This document shows, one piece after another, positions 1-7,601 of a DNA stretch of 61,244 bases. A model generated the notes under the pieces. That model did not search any database and was not told the origin of the DNA. It saw only the letters and a list, made by a program, of their open reading frames with translations. Numbering within the stretch: the first letter of the stretch is position 1; each line of letters opens with the position of its first letter. The stretch comes from Helicobacter salomonis (lineage in GTDB: Bacteria; Campylobacterota; Campylobacteria; Campylobacterales; Helicobacteraceae): contig NZ_JAERIS010000007.1 of the NCBI RefSeq assembly GCF_017979425.1, positions 1 to 61,244 of the forward strand. The letters are read 5' to 3'. Made by a program: the position numbers and the translations under genes.

Positions 1-387
1 AGCACAGATGTCTTGGAGGCCACCATTAGAAATGCCACCTATGGGTTGAGCTTGAACAACTTCAAGCGCTTGGAGAGAAGGGGCGGGGTGTTGGTCAAGC
101 TATCGCGCAATCGGCACATCTTCATCCAAGGGGGCTTTTTAGCTGCCAAACAAGGCTCTTCCAAACAGCGCAATAAGGGCTTTTTATACACCCGCCAACC
201 TCAAAACTTTACAGGTCTGAATATCAAAGCAGGCACTCTGCGCTCCTATGTCCACCAACGCGCACCCAAGAGCGCACAGGTCTATCGTTACTCCACACAA
301 CCCTATAGCCAAATTGCTAGAAGTCTCAACCATGTCCTCTTGCCTGAAACACATGCCATCTTTGTCCAGGAGCTAGCCCGTGAATGA
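1..387 (+). CDS. Phage tail protein, GpZ-like (partial, 5' end outside window)
   Basis: The reading frame is open from base 1, so this is the C-terminal part of a longer protein. The visible 124+ residues are basic. The pattern of a Lys/Arg-rich middle followed by PYSQIARSLNHVLLPE near the end resembles the minor tail protein Z family of tailed phages. The identification rests mainly on its neighbours: the stop codon lies inside the start of a GpX-like gene and a GpD gene follows. Only resemblance by eye supports the family call, and it could be another tail-completion protein. Confidence 0.45.
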   Translation, partial: STDVLEATIRNATYGLSLNNFKRLERRGGVLVKLSRNRHIFIQGGFLAAKQGSSKQRNKGFLYTRQPQNFTGLNIKAGTLRSYVHQRAPKSAQVYRYSTQPYSQIARSLNHVLLPETHAIFVQELARE

Positions 388-610
388 GAGAGTGGTCCTA
401 GCCATACAAGGGGAGAGATGGGACACTCTGTATTTCAAGCACTATGGGGGTATTGTGCAAAATGGTTACACCAGTGGGTATAATGCCTTTTTGCTAGCTA
501 ACATCGATTTGCTAGACATTGATGTCTTTGAGGGGGGAGAAAAGATAGTCTTGCCCGTATTTGAGCTAGAGGATGTGGGTGATGATATCATACCTCCGTG
601 GGATTTTTGA
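380..610 (+). CDS. Phage tail protein X (GpX-like)
   Basis: The 76-residue protein has the GpX signature of a small LysM-like fold: GERWDTLYFKHYG near the start, an asparagine-rich centre, and GEKIVLPVF near the end. GpX proteins act in assembly of P2-like contractile tails. It starts with GTG at 380, overlapping the stop of the preceding gene by 8 bases. Its TGA overlaps the ATG of the GpD gene by one base (TGATG), so translation is probably coupled. Length is normal for the family. Confidence 0.75.
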   Translation: MNERVVLAIQGERWDTLYFKHYGGIVQNGYTSGYNAFLLANIDLLDIDVFEGGEKIVLPVFELEDVGDDIIPPWDF

Positions 611-1539
611 TGAGTTATCTAGTGCCTAAGTGGCGGCTTAATCGCACAGATTTGCTGGTGGAGAGTTTGAGTTATACCGATTATGAAAAAGACCAATCCG
701 ATACGCTCAATCTCAAACTCGCGCCCAGTTCTAAACTGCCTAAGTTTGGGGATAGGTTAGAGCTCTTCATGGGCTGGGACAAACTCTACTTCTTTGGAGC
801 CTTCTATGTGAGTGCGCTCAAAGAAAACTACAGACATGGCTTTAGTGTGGATGCCACCAGCATTAACCATAACAAAGAACTCAAAGAGAAGAAGAATCGC
901 ACCTTTAAAAACAAGAGTGTGGCTGATATTTTAAAATCCATTGCCAGAGAGCATGGGCTCAAACACAAGATACATTTTGAGCATGCCAGCTCTGTGTGGA
1001 ATGCTTTAGAGCAGGTGGATGAGAGTGATGCTGCGCTGTGCGATCGTCTATCCAAGATGTATGGGTGTAGTTATGCCACCAAGAATGATACATTACTTTT
1101 CTTAGACAGAGATATTAAGAACTTTGAGCGACCCCGCTATAAGATGAATGCTGATGAGTGTATCAGCCTAGAGATTGAATACCTTGTAACCAAGCACTTC
1201 AAAAGTGCGGAGGTGGTGTTTATGGACAAGAATGGCCAAGAGCACACCCTTCTCATCGGTTCAGGCCAACAGCCCAAAAAGCGCATGAGCGTGCATGCGA
1301 GCACAGAACAAGAGGCGCGCATCATGGGCAAAACCCGCCTCAAAGAAGTGAACACGGCCAAGACAAAGGGAAGCCTTAGAGCTTTGGGGCGCGTGCTCTT
1401 TGCAGGCGGATTGTTGGAACTCACTAAGGGCAAGAGCAAGGAGGTGCATCTAATCACCCAGGTGCAGCACAGCCTAGATAAGAATGGCTGGGCAATGAGT
1501 TTGAGCTTTGAGAGTGCGATAAAAGGGCTAAAGTGTTGA
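610..1539 (+). CDS. Phage late control D / tail hub protein (GpD-like)
   Basis: A 309-residue protein of the late control D family, structurally the hub of P2-like contractile tails and related to VgrG. Supporting features are SYLVPKWRLNRTDLL at the N terminus, a hub-like beta-rich first half, the segment VADILKSIAREHGL near residues 100-113 and DALCDRLSKMYGCSYA-like text around 140-155. A GTG at 598 is in frame, but ATG 610 overlaps the upstream stop and gives the usual N terminus. It is the most confidently recognised phage gene in the window and fixes the identity of the module. Confidence 0.8.
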   Translation: MSYLVPKWRLNRTDLLVESLSYTDYEKDQSDTLNLKLAPSSKLPKFGDRLELFMGWDKLYFFGAFYVSALKENYRHGFSVDATSINHNKELKEKKNRTFKNKSVADILKSIAREHGLKHKIHFEHASSVWNALEQVDESDAALCDRLSKMYGCSYATKNDTLLFLDRDIKNFERPRYKMNADECISLEIEYLVTKHFKSAEVVFMDKNGQEHTLLIGSGQQPKKRMSVHASTEQEARIMGKTRLKEVNTAKTKGSLRALGRVLFAGGLLELTKGKSKEVHLITQVQHSLDKNGWAMSLSFESAIKGLKC

Positions 1540-1733
1540 GAATTGCGAGTTTGTCATTGCTTTGGCTATCCTGCGTGGTAGTCTTGCATTTTGTTTCTTT
1601 GTCTACATGGGTTTTTGTTGGTGTGAGTCTCATTTTAGGCGCACTGCTGTGCGTACTGCCCCCTGCTCGTGCCTTGTTTGTGCCATTTGTGCTGGTTTGG
1701 GTGCTATGCATTGTCAAGGCAATATATGGCTGA
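1533..1733 (+). CDS. Small membrane protein in the tail module
   Basis: This 66-residue protein is almost entirely hydrophobic, with two probable membrane segments (about residues 3-25 and 28-50) and almost no charged residues. The GTG start at 1533 overlaps the GpD stop and its own stop overlaps the next gene's start at 1726, so it sits in a translationally coupled string. Small membrane proteins in such positions are often holins or lysis accessories, but no motif proves that here and the function is unknown. Confidence 0.55.
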   Translation: MLRIASLSLLWLSCVVVLHFVSLSTWVFVGVSLILGALLCVLPPARALFVPFVLVWVLCIVKAIYG

Positions 1734-2109
1734 CATGGGCAAAATCATTAAAATTGATAGCTTCACCTTCAAGGTGGACCACAACATTCCTAGTTTGGAC
1801 TTTGAATACTCTTTGGGTATTAACAAAGTAGAGACCCTTTCTAAGAATTTCTATCTCAAACTGGGGGGCAATGAAAGGCGCATCAGTTTCAATGCTACCC
1901 TCTACTTAGAACAAATCCAAGACTTTGATGGGCTCTTAGAAAAGATTGAAGCGCGCAAACCCTTGCGCTTTTCCACCTTAGAGAGCACACGCACCCAGAA
2001 AATCCTCATTGACAAATTCAGTGCCAGCCTCAAAGACTGGGTCTTAGTCGCCCAAAACAAAGTCAGCTACTACACCAAAACCTTTAACATCGGGGGGGTG
2101 ATTTTGTAG
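1726..2109 (+). CDS. Phage tail protein, GpU-like
   Basis: The 127-residue protein begins KIIKIDSFTFKVD and contains ISFNATLYLEQIQDFDGLLE and a C-terminal DWVLVAQNKVSYYTK segment. This pattern, with a short beta-rich core asking whether a field or ring is filled, fits the P2 GpU family of tail-terminator proteins. I chose ATG 1726, which overlaps the previous gene by 8 bases; ATG 1735 is an alternative. It is the last recognisable phage gene before the virB8-type gene. The family call is by resemblance only. Confidence 0.55.
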   Translation: MADMGKIIKIDSFTFKVDHNIPSLDFEYSLGINKVETLSKNFYLKLGGNERRISFNATLYLEQIQDFDGLLEKIEARKPLRFSTLESTRTQKILIDKFSASLKDWVLVAQNKVSYYTKTFNIGGVIL

Positions 2110-2208
2110 GTCTTTTCCCCACTTTGTTAAGCTCCTATGGGGATAGAATGGGGACAAAATAGGTGAAAAACCAGTAAATAGGGGAGTTTAGTTTAAGTCA
2201 GGATTAAT

Positions 2209-2214
2209 TATAAT
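2209..2214 (+). promoter_or_regulatory. -10 box of the virB8-type gene, probably leaderless
   Basis: A perfect TATAAT lies at 2209-2214 in an AT-rich stretch. A start site about seven bases downstream falls at 2220-2222, essentially on the ATG at 2222. There is no room for a normal ribosome binding site within such a transcript. The rest of the 2110-2221 gap shows only AT-rich sequence and a second weaker TAGAAT near 2146. Confidence 0.5.
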
Positions 2215-2221
2215 AGGCACT

Positions 2222-2983
2222 ATGGATAAGTTCTCTAAAGACCCCTTGCAAGCGCAGCTCTTTCAAGAACTCTTGGCGCGCATGGAGCACCAACAAGCCC
2301 TATTCGAACAGGAAATGCAACACAAGATCGAGAACTTGGCGATCCAAAAATTAGACCTCAATAGCGTTTTTAGATTGGAGCGCAAACGCACCGCCATCGC
2401 TTACAAACTTGTGGCTTTGCTCAGCGTGATCAGCGTGGGCTTAACCATCGCGCTCATCGCGCTCTTGCCTCTCAAAGAAACACAGCCCTATTTTGTGGAT
2501 TTTGCCAACCAAGATAAGCACTATGCCATTATCCAGCGCGCTGATGCAAGCATTTCCAGCAATGAAGCACTGGTGCGCTCACTCATAGGCACTTACATCC
2601 TCAATCGCGAGTCGATCAACCACATTGACGATCAACAACGCTATGAGGCAGTGCGCCTACAAAGTAGCCACAAGGTGTGGGAGATCTTTGAGAGTCTAGT
2701 CGCTTCTAAAAACAGCATTTACACCGACACCAACATGGCGCGCGACATTAAAATTATTGACATCGCCCTCCTCAAGCACGCCCAAGCGACCAATGTCGGG
2801 AGTGCACACATCAGCGCAAAACTCTTTCACAACGGACAGCTTGTCTACGAAAAGCGCTACCATGTGACTCTAAGCTACGCCTTTTTGCCACCTCCCAAAT
2901 TTGATTACGCTCCCATGCCCCAAAACCCCACAGGTTTTCAGGTTACCCAATACAGCGTCGCAGAAACGAGTAACCTTAAGTAA
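2222..2983 (+). CDS. VirB8-family type IV secretion protein
   Basis: VirB8 proteins are bitopic inner-membrane assembly factors of type IV secretion and ComB DNA-uptake machines. This 253-residue protein has a charged cytoplasmic N terminus of about 60 residues, one membrane segment at about 62-83, then a periplasmic domain. Family-typical text includes PLKETQPYFV after the membrane segment and PTGFQVTQYSV near the end. No virB7, virB9 or virB10 gene flanks it: phage tail genes lie upstream and flgG lies downstream on the other strand. It may be a ComB8 homologue or a relic of a mobile T4SS; the sequence does not decide. Confidence 0.85.
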   Translation: MDKFSKDPLQAQLFQELLARMEHQQALFEQEMQHKIENLAIQKLDLNSVFRLERKRTAIAYKLVALLSVISVGLTIALIALLPLKETQPYFVDFANQDKHYAIIQRADASISSNEALVRSLIGTYILNRESINHIDDQQRYEAVRLQSSHKVWEIFESLVASKNSIYTDTNMARDIKIIDIALLKHAQATNVGSAHISAKLFHNGQLVYEKRYHVTLSYAFLPPPKFDYAPMPQNPTGFQVTQYSVAETSNLK

Positions 2984-2996
2984 CCCGCACGCAAAA

Positions 2997-3021
2997 CCCC
3001 AACCTCTTTGAGGTTTTGGGG
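2997..3021 (-). terminator. Rho-independent terminator of flgG
   Basis: An inverted repeat (CCCCAACCTC, loop TTT, GAGGTTTTGGGG) lies in the 48-base gap between the convergent virB8-type gene and flgG. Read on the minus strand, the stem is followed by TTTT, so it suits flgG. On the plus strand there is no U tract, but the hairpin may still slow readthrough from virB8. Confidence 0.6.
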
Positions 3022-3031
3022 CCCTAATACC

Positions 3032-3820
3032 CTAGCGTTTTAAGCTATTGACTGTCTGGAGCATGTTATCGGCCGTTTGAATCGTCTTAGAATTGGCTTC
3101 ATAAGCCCTTTGAGCGGTGATAAGATCAGTCATCTCTTCGACTAGACGCACATTACTCAGTTCCAAAAAGCCCTGCCGTAATTGCCCATAACCATCGCCA
3201 TTAGGATTACCCACGATAGCTGGACCACTCGCAGAGGTAACAGCCAAGAGGTTATCGCCCAAAGCGTGCAAACCAGCGGGGTTGATAAAATTAGCTAAGG
3301 TGATTTGTCCAATGACATTAGAAGTGCTTGCATTGCCCTGCGTAACACTCACCGTGCCATCTACCCCGATACTAATTTGGGTGGTGTCTTGGGGAAATGT
3401 AATCTGGGGAATAAGTAAATACCCTTCCGTAGTAACCATATTGCCCTGATCGTCGATCTTAAAATTGCCTGCACGGGTGTAGGCAGTCGAACCATCGGGA
3501 AGCTGGATTTGAAAAAAGCCCTTGCCCGTAATGGCGATGTCTAAATTGTTTTCAGTTTCTTTAGGGCTGCCTTGGGAGAACATTTTGGTTACACTGGAAG
3601 TGCGCACCCCTAAGCCCACTTCGATTCCATTGGGCGATTTAGTGGTGTCTGAGGTAGAAGTACCTGCGTACTGGAGGGCTTGGTAAAAGAGATCGTTGAA
3701 ATCGGCTCTTTGTTTCTTAAAGCCAACGGTGTTGACATTAGCAATGTTGTTAGAGGTGGTATCGATGTGGGTTTGTTGCCCCAGCATTCCAGTTGTCGCA
3801 CTATAAAGGGATCGCAACAT
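3032..3820 (-). CDS. flgG: Flagellar distal rod protein FlgG
   Basis: The 262-residue protein matches H. pylori FlgG in length and almost residue for residue. It begins MLRSLYSATTGMLGQQTHID, has the rod/hook N motif TTSNNIANVNTVGFKK at about 21-36, and ends in the conserved coiled-coil region RAYEANSKTIQTADNMLQTVNSLK. FlgG polymerises into the distal rod in the periplasm and joins the rod to the hook. It stands alone here, as in H. pylori. A TAGAAT -10 (3853-3848) and an AAAGG ribosome site precede the ATG. Confidence 0.97.
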   Translation of the reverse strand: MLRSLYSATTGMLGQQTHIDTTSNNIANVNTVGFKKQRADFNDLFYQALQYAGTSTSDTTKSPNGIEVGLGVRTSSVTKMFSQGSPKETENNLDIAITGKGFFQIQLPDGSTAYTRAGNFKIDDQGNMVTTEGYLLIPQITFPQDTTQISIGVDGTVSVTQGNASTSNVIGQITLANFINPAGLHALGDNLLAVTSASGPAIVGNPNGDGYGQLRQGFLELSNVRLVEEMTDLITAQRAYEANSKTIQTADNMLQTVNSLKR

Positions 3821-3847
3821 AGTCAGCCTTTTTTGTTGAGTTGGTCT

Positions 3848-3853
3848 ATTCTA
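3848..3853 (-). promoter_or_regulatory. -10 box of flgG
   Basis: TAGAAT on the minus strand at 3853-3848, about 28 bases upstream of the flgG start. It resembles the vegetative Helicobacter -10 rather than a sigma-28 or sigma-54 site. I see no GG-N10-GC element. Confidence 0.4.
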
Positions 3854-3893
3854 GCCTAATTTCCCCCTTACAGCCTTAAAGATGATGCGTGTT

Positions 3894-3985
3894 TTGACAT
3901 GCTCCCCATACCTAAGGCTAGGACTTTAGAGCGCAGTTATAAGAATGCAGTAAAAAAACCCATCTCCGTAGAATTTTGTAGAAAC
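3894..3985. mobile_element. Decayed IS608-like right end plus tnpB-3'-like relic
   Basis: On the minus strand, 3934-3894 carries CTCTAAAG, a broken hairpin with GGGG, then AGCATGTCAA. This is a mutated form of the right end seen at 59021. On the plus strand, 3941-3978 aligns with the tnpB-like motif at 61031-61069 (AGAATNCAG, AAA, CCC, GTAG, ATTTTGTAG). Together they fill most of the 3821-3987 gap upstream of flgG. The opposite orientations of the two parts are not explained. Confidence 0.4.
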
Positions 3986-3987
3986 AG

Positions 3988-5454
3988 CTAAAAGGAAGCA
4001 ATGAGTTGGGTGTAGAGAGCGCTACGGTCTTGATAGCCACCCCCGCAGTATGTAATTTGGGGGTTACAATAGGCATTCAAGCCTGCTTGATATCCCTTGT
4101 TAGTATGAATTCCATAATAGGTTAAATCCATTAGGCCTTTTAAATTAGGGGTGAATTGGTAGCTCAAAGAAAGAGCCACACGGCCTTCATAAGAGACAGG
4201 TGCACTGCTCCATTGCCATGTCATGCGCCATGCCAACTTCTTTTTAAAATGCGTACCTCCATAGACAAGGGCTCCTGTTATGGCATTAGCTTTTAGGGCG
4301 GTGCCTGCATAACCTGCCCAAAGACTATTGCCATAAAACTCCACACCCGCTGGATTACCTGTGTTGCCTATCCACGCATTACTATTGCGGAAGTTTTTAT
4401 AAAAAGTCCCCAAGATGTAGAACTGGTTGATATCAAAGCGTTGGCGGATTGTCAGGCTCTGTCCATTGGCTGTAGCAGGATTGTCATAGCGGTAAATGAC
4501 ACCTCCATGCTCGTTGTATACCATCCAAGGATAGTAGAAGGGTAAAAAGAGGGTGATTTGGGTATTAGAACGCCAGCCTTTGCCATTAAAATTGGGATCG
4601 CTATCCCAACCCATTCGCAGACCCGGGGCGTTGAACATCTTGGGAGAAAAATAAAAAAATCCCTCGATGACCAAGTGGTGTTGTTCATAGGTGAGTTGCA
4701 TAGCATGGGTGCCATAAGCGATTTTATGTCCACTGGGTGTGTAGCCTCCTTGCGCATTCTTGTGGTAACCACCACTGTAAACGACCCTGGAAGCATACCA
4801 ATCTCTTAAAAGAGCCCCTGTCGCATACGCACGACCCCAAGAACTAAACCACCAAAGGCGCACATGTTGTATTTGGCCATATACCTCAAATCCTTGGGTT
4901 TGTCCGCTTTTATAATAAGCTCGAGAAAGATAACGCCCAATCTTGATTCCAAACTGATCCTGATAATTGTACTCCAAATGCGCGTCGCTAAAAACATAAA
5001 AATGGCTAAAATTCCTAAGCTTACGATTTTTAACCCATACATCATCGCTTTGCACAACATCGGCTGCTCCACCTAAATACCCATTGTAATAGGCGAAGTT
5101 TTGGTAGACTACAGACCCTCCATAGAATTTTCTTGTGCCATCGTAGAGTATGCCTCCAACCATGCCTCCAATTCTACCCTTTAGACTGTGTTTACCCAGG
5201 TTTTTGGACAATAAATTAAACTTAAGGGCTAAATAACCCGCAATAGTCGCGTATTGCTGCATCGGATAAATGCCCTTATTCTTCTCTATGGCATGTTGGT
5301 TAAAGCCAAGGGTAGCAGCCTGATTAGCAAAGCCGCTTAACTTATAATCAGCGGCTTTTACACAGGGAGTGCATAGGATCAGAGCAATGCCTGAAATTAC
5401 TCTTAAAAGAGTGCGTTCAGGTATCAACACTGCCCTACTAATCTTACCTATCAA
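3988..5454 (-). CDS. Hof-family outer membrane protein (porin-like)
   Basis: A 488-residue outer membrane protein. The N terminus has a signal peptide (hydrophobic LLRVISGIALILCTPCVKA at about 17-35, then AADYKLSGFANQAATLGF). The body alternates Tyr/Gly-rich beta strands and ends in LIASF with a terminal Phe, as expected of a beta barrel. The start DYKLSGFANQ, the phrase YATIAGYLALKFNLL and the length fit the Helicobacter Hof family, related to epsilonproteobacterial major OMPs. The start is TTG at 5454 with AAGGA upstream at long spacing; a GTG eight codons later is possible. I cannot assign a Hof letter. Confidence 0.8.
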   Translation of the reverse strand: MIGKISRAVLIPERTLLRVISGIALILCTPCVKAADYKLSGFANQAATLGFNQHAIEKNKGIYPMQQYATIAGYLALKFNLLSKNLGKHSLKGRIGGMVGGILYDGTRKFYGGSVVYQNFAYYNGYLGGAADVVQSDDVWVKNRKLRNFSHFYVFSDAHLEYNYQDQFGIKIGRYLSRAYYKSGQTQGFEVYGQIQHVRLWWFSSWGRAYATGALLRDWYASRVVYSGGYHKNAQGGYTPSGHKIAYGTHAMQLTYEQHHLVIEGFFYFSPKMFNAPGLRMGWDSDPNFNGKGWRSNTQITLFLPFYYPWMVYNEHGGVIYRYDNPATANGQSLTIRQRFDINQFYILGTFYKNFRNSNAWIGNTGNPAGVEFYGNSLWAGYAGTALKANAITGALVYGGTHFKKKLAWRMTWQWSSAPVSYEGRVALSLSYQFTPNLKGLMDLTYYGIHTNKGYQAGLNAYCNPQITYCGGGYQDRSALYTQLIASF

Positions 5455-5778
5455 TCTTGCAAATCCTTTGAGCTGAAGGCTAGGGAACGGCTCCCCTCAG
5501 AAATCTGGTCCCATCAAAACCCACTCTGCAAGGGGTTTTACGGTCTCTATTCCAAGAGTTGATGCCCTAACTCTTTGGGCTTTATAGCACAAGTTTGCCA
5601 CATGCGATCAACCACCCCCATAGCTTTAGACTTATGGGCTTTAGAGCGTGAGTGGCAAAATTCCACCTAAGACCTCTCCTGTATGCTGGTTTCACTTAGT
5701 CTTATCAAAATGCCTAAGTAGAATCAACCTATCTAGCGCATTTTGGGGCGAAAATAACCCTATCAAAATTCGAGAAAC
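5455..5778. other. 324-base gap with an IS608-like right-end relic
   Basis: The gap between the Hof gene and the alcohol dehydrogenase gene has no convincing ORF. Its only recognisable content is the minus-strand relic at 5662-5612 (listed separately). The part next to the Hof start contains GAGCCGTTCC/GGAACGGCTC-like self-complementary text and AAGGA upstream of the TTG. I find no clear terminator. Confidence 0.5.
5612..5662 (-). mobile_element. IS608-like right-end relic
   Basis: The minus strand reads TTTTGCCACTCACGCTCTAA, then AGCCC, TAAGTCTAAAGCTA and GGGGG. The better-preserved copy at 58970-59011 reads TTTTGCCACTCGCGTGCTAA, then AGCCCC, TAGCTTTAGCTA, GGGG. About 45 bases align, but the AGTATGTCAA terminus is lost. 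No transposase is nearby. Confidence 0.5.
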
Positions 5779-6840
5779 TTATTGGACTTCAAAGGACTTT
5801 TTTATATCAATGACATAGCGAAAAGAAGCGTTGGAGTGTGTCAGATTGTAGTAAACCTGATCAATATCCCTAGCGGTTACTAGCTCGATTTCAGGGTAAA
5901 TATTGTGCAAAATGGAAAAATCTAACATTTCTTGGGTTTCTTTGATTCCCCCAATCAAGGAACCATAGACCTTTTTATTGCCATGTCTAATTAACTGGGC
6001 AACATTCACGCTGGGTAACACATCTCTGGGCGGGTTACCCACAATGGCTAACTCGCCTCCGTAGGCGAGCACCTCCAAATAGTCAGCGATGTTGTAGGGG
6101 GTGGGAATGGTGGAGAGGATTAAATCCAAACCTGCCCCTCTTGCTTCTTTGACAGAACTATAATAGTGTCTAGCTCCCATTGTCAAAGCCTGATCTCTCT
6201 TGGCTTCACTGCGCCCGATTACGCTCACTTCAGCACCCATCGCCAAGGCGTATTTTAAGGCCATGTGCCCTAGCCCGCCAAAACCGGCCACTCCTACCTT
6301 AGAGCCTGCCTGGATATTTGAGAATTTTAAAGGAGAGTAGGTGGTGATGCCCGCACAAAGCAGAGGGGCAATCTTTTCTAGGGGCGCGTCATTGGGGATA
6401 CGAATCATGTAATCTTCATCTACCACGATGCAATCAGAATAGCCCCCCATGTGGGGTTCGTTGTTGTGAAAGTAATCGGGGCAATCGTAGGTAAAGACCA
6501 CTTTTGGACAGAATTGTTCGCGCTCAAGTGCGCACGGCTCGCATGCACGACAGGAGTTGACAAAACAACCCACGCCCACTTGGTCGCCTACCTTGAATTT
6601 GCGCGCATGCGCGCCGACTTCTTTAACTACACCCGCAATCTCATGCCCGGGAATCATCGGATAAGTGCCCTCATGCCATTCGCTATAGGCTGAATGCACA
6701 TCGCTATGGCAAATCCCACAATAGTGGATGTCTATCAACACATCCTTTTCGCCTAAAGCATGGCGGGTGAAATGGTGTTCTTGAAATTTCCCCTCTTTAG
6801 AATGGATGGCAAAACCCCTAGCAGGAATGCGGGCCGACAT
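5779..6840 (-). CDS. Zn-dependent alcohol dehydrogenase (cinnamyl-alcohol dehydrogenase type)
   Basis: A 353-residue medium-chain dehydrogenase, matching the H. pylori HP1104 type, which reduces aldehydes with NADPH. Catalytic zinc ligands are visible as C44-H45 (GICHSD) and H66-E67 (PGHE). The structural zinc site is the CRACEPCALEREQFC cluster near 98-112. The nucleotide-binding motif is GVAGFGGLGHMALKYA near 178-193. The ATG at 6840 has AGGGGA upstream. It follows the small OMP gene by 12 bases on the same strand and may be cotranscribed with it. The physiological substrate is not shown. Confidence 0.92.
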   Translation of the reverse strand: MSARIPARGFAIHSKEGKFQEHHFTRHALGEKDVLIDIHYCGICHSDVHSAYSEWHEGTYPMIPGHEIAGVVKEVGAHARKFKVGDQVGVGCFVNSCRACEPCALEREQFCPKVVFTYDCPDYFHNNEPHMGGYSDCIVVDEDYMIRIPNDAPLEKIAPLLCAGITTYSPLKFSNIQAGSKVGVAGFGGLGHMALKYALAMGAEVSVIGRSEAKRDQALTMGARHYYSSVKEARGAGLDLILSTIPTPYNIADYLEVLAYGGELAIVGNPPRDVLPSVNVAQLIRHGNKKVYGSLIGGIKETQEMLDFSILHNIYPEIELVTARDIDQVYYNLTHSNASFRYVIDIKKSFEVQ

Positions 6841-6852
6841 AACAATCCCCTG

Positions 6853-7542
6853 CTAAAAATTAAAACGATAGCCCACATACAGGCTATATTGTCTGCGGTA
6901 AGTAAAAGTCAAAGGACCATTGTGGAAATAATAATCGTTGATGGTGGGAATTTTAACCCCAAAGTCAAACTCTTGGTGTTTGGCAATGGTGGTTCGCAAA
7001 CCGGCATTGAATAGAAACTGGAAAATAGCAGGATCAATATCTCCCTTACTCTTCAAGAACCCTCCCGTAGTGTTACCCCAAGAGTTGCCCGCGATGGCCA
7101 CCCCAAAGAAAAATCCAAAGGTAGCGGTGTCCCTGTTGATCACATCATACAAAGTATCAATACCCCCCCCATAGGTGAACATATCAGTGAGATTAGCAAC
7201 AGTGCCCTGTCCGGGCACAAGCTCATTAGCCCCAAAAACCGCATGCCCATAGTCCATAAAGCCATAATAGCGCAACCCAAACCACTTTTTATGCCCCAAG
7301 AAATGTTTATAGCCTACACTAATTCCAAGCCCCTGCATGACAGCCGCATAAGTGTAGTGGCCGCTGGGGAATTTAGGGTAATTAAGTGGGTCACCAAGAG
7401 GGGGGTTCTTGATCATCTGTCCCACCTGCCCCACTTGATAGCTCGCTCCCACATACCACGCATTCCTCTCTGCACACAGGGGAAGGGAAAGCGCACCAAA
7501 AACAGCCACGCCCTTGATGAAGTTAGAAAATAGTTTATCCAT
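6853..7542 (-). CDS. Small Helicobacter outer membrane protein (Hop/Hor-type barrel)
   Basis: A 229-residue protein with a signal peptide ending near SLPLCA (about residue 24), followed by ERNAWYVGASYQVGQV. That phrase is typical of mature Helicobacter Hop/Hor proteins. It ends YSLYVGYRFNF, a C-terminal barrel strand with terminal Phe. The length is about half that of a classical Hop, because the large surface domain is absent and mainly the barrel remains. Adhesin function is therefore unproven. An extended -10 (TGCTAGAAT, minus strand 7587-7579) and AGAGAGGACGC precede the ATG. Confidence 0.8.
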   Translation of the reverse strand: MDKLFSNFIKGVAVFGALSLPLCAERNAWYVGASYQVGQVGQMIKNPPLGDPLNYPKFPSGHYTYAAVMQGLGISVGYKHFLGHKKWFGLRYYGFMDYGHAVFGANELVPGQGTVANLTDMFTYGGGIDTLYDVINRDTATFGFFFGVAIAGNSWGNTTGGFLKSKGDIDPAIFQFLFNAGLRTTIAKHQEFDFGVKIPTINDYYFHNGPLTFTYRRQYSLYVGYRFNF

Positions 7543-7578
7543 GCGTCCTCTCTGTCCTAAATGTTGCTGTATTGTCCT

Positions 7579-7587
7579 ATTCTAGCA
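7579..7587 (-). promoter_or_regulatory. Extended -10 promoter of the small OMP gene
   Basis: The minus strand reads TGC-TAGAAT, an extended -10 element, about 37 bases before the ATG at 7542. It lies in the 59-base gap after the Fe-S oxidoreductase gene, so the OMP and dehydrogenase genes can be expressed separately from the long upstream operon. Confidence 0.5.
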
Positions 7588-7601
7588 TATTTTTTTTAAA
7601 T

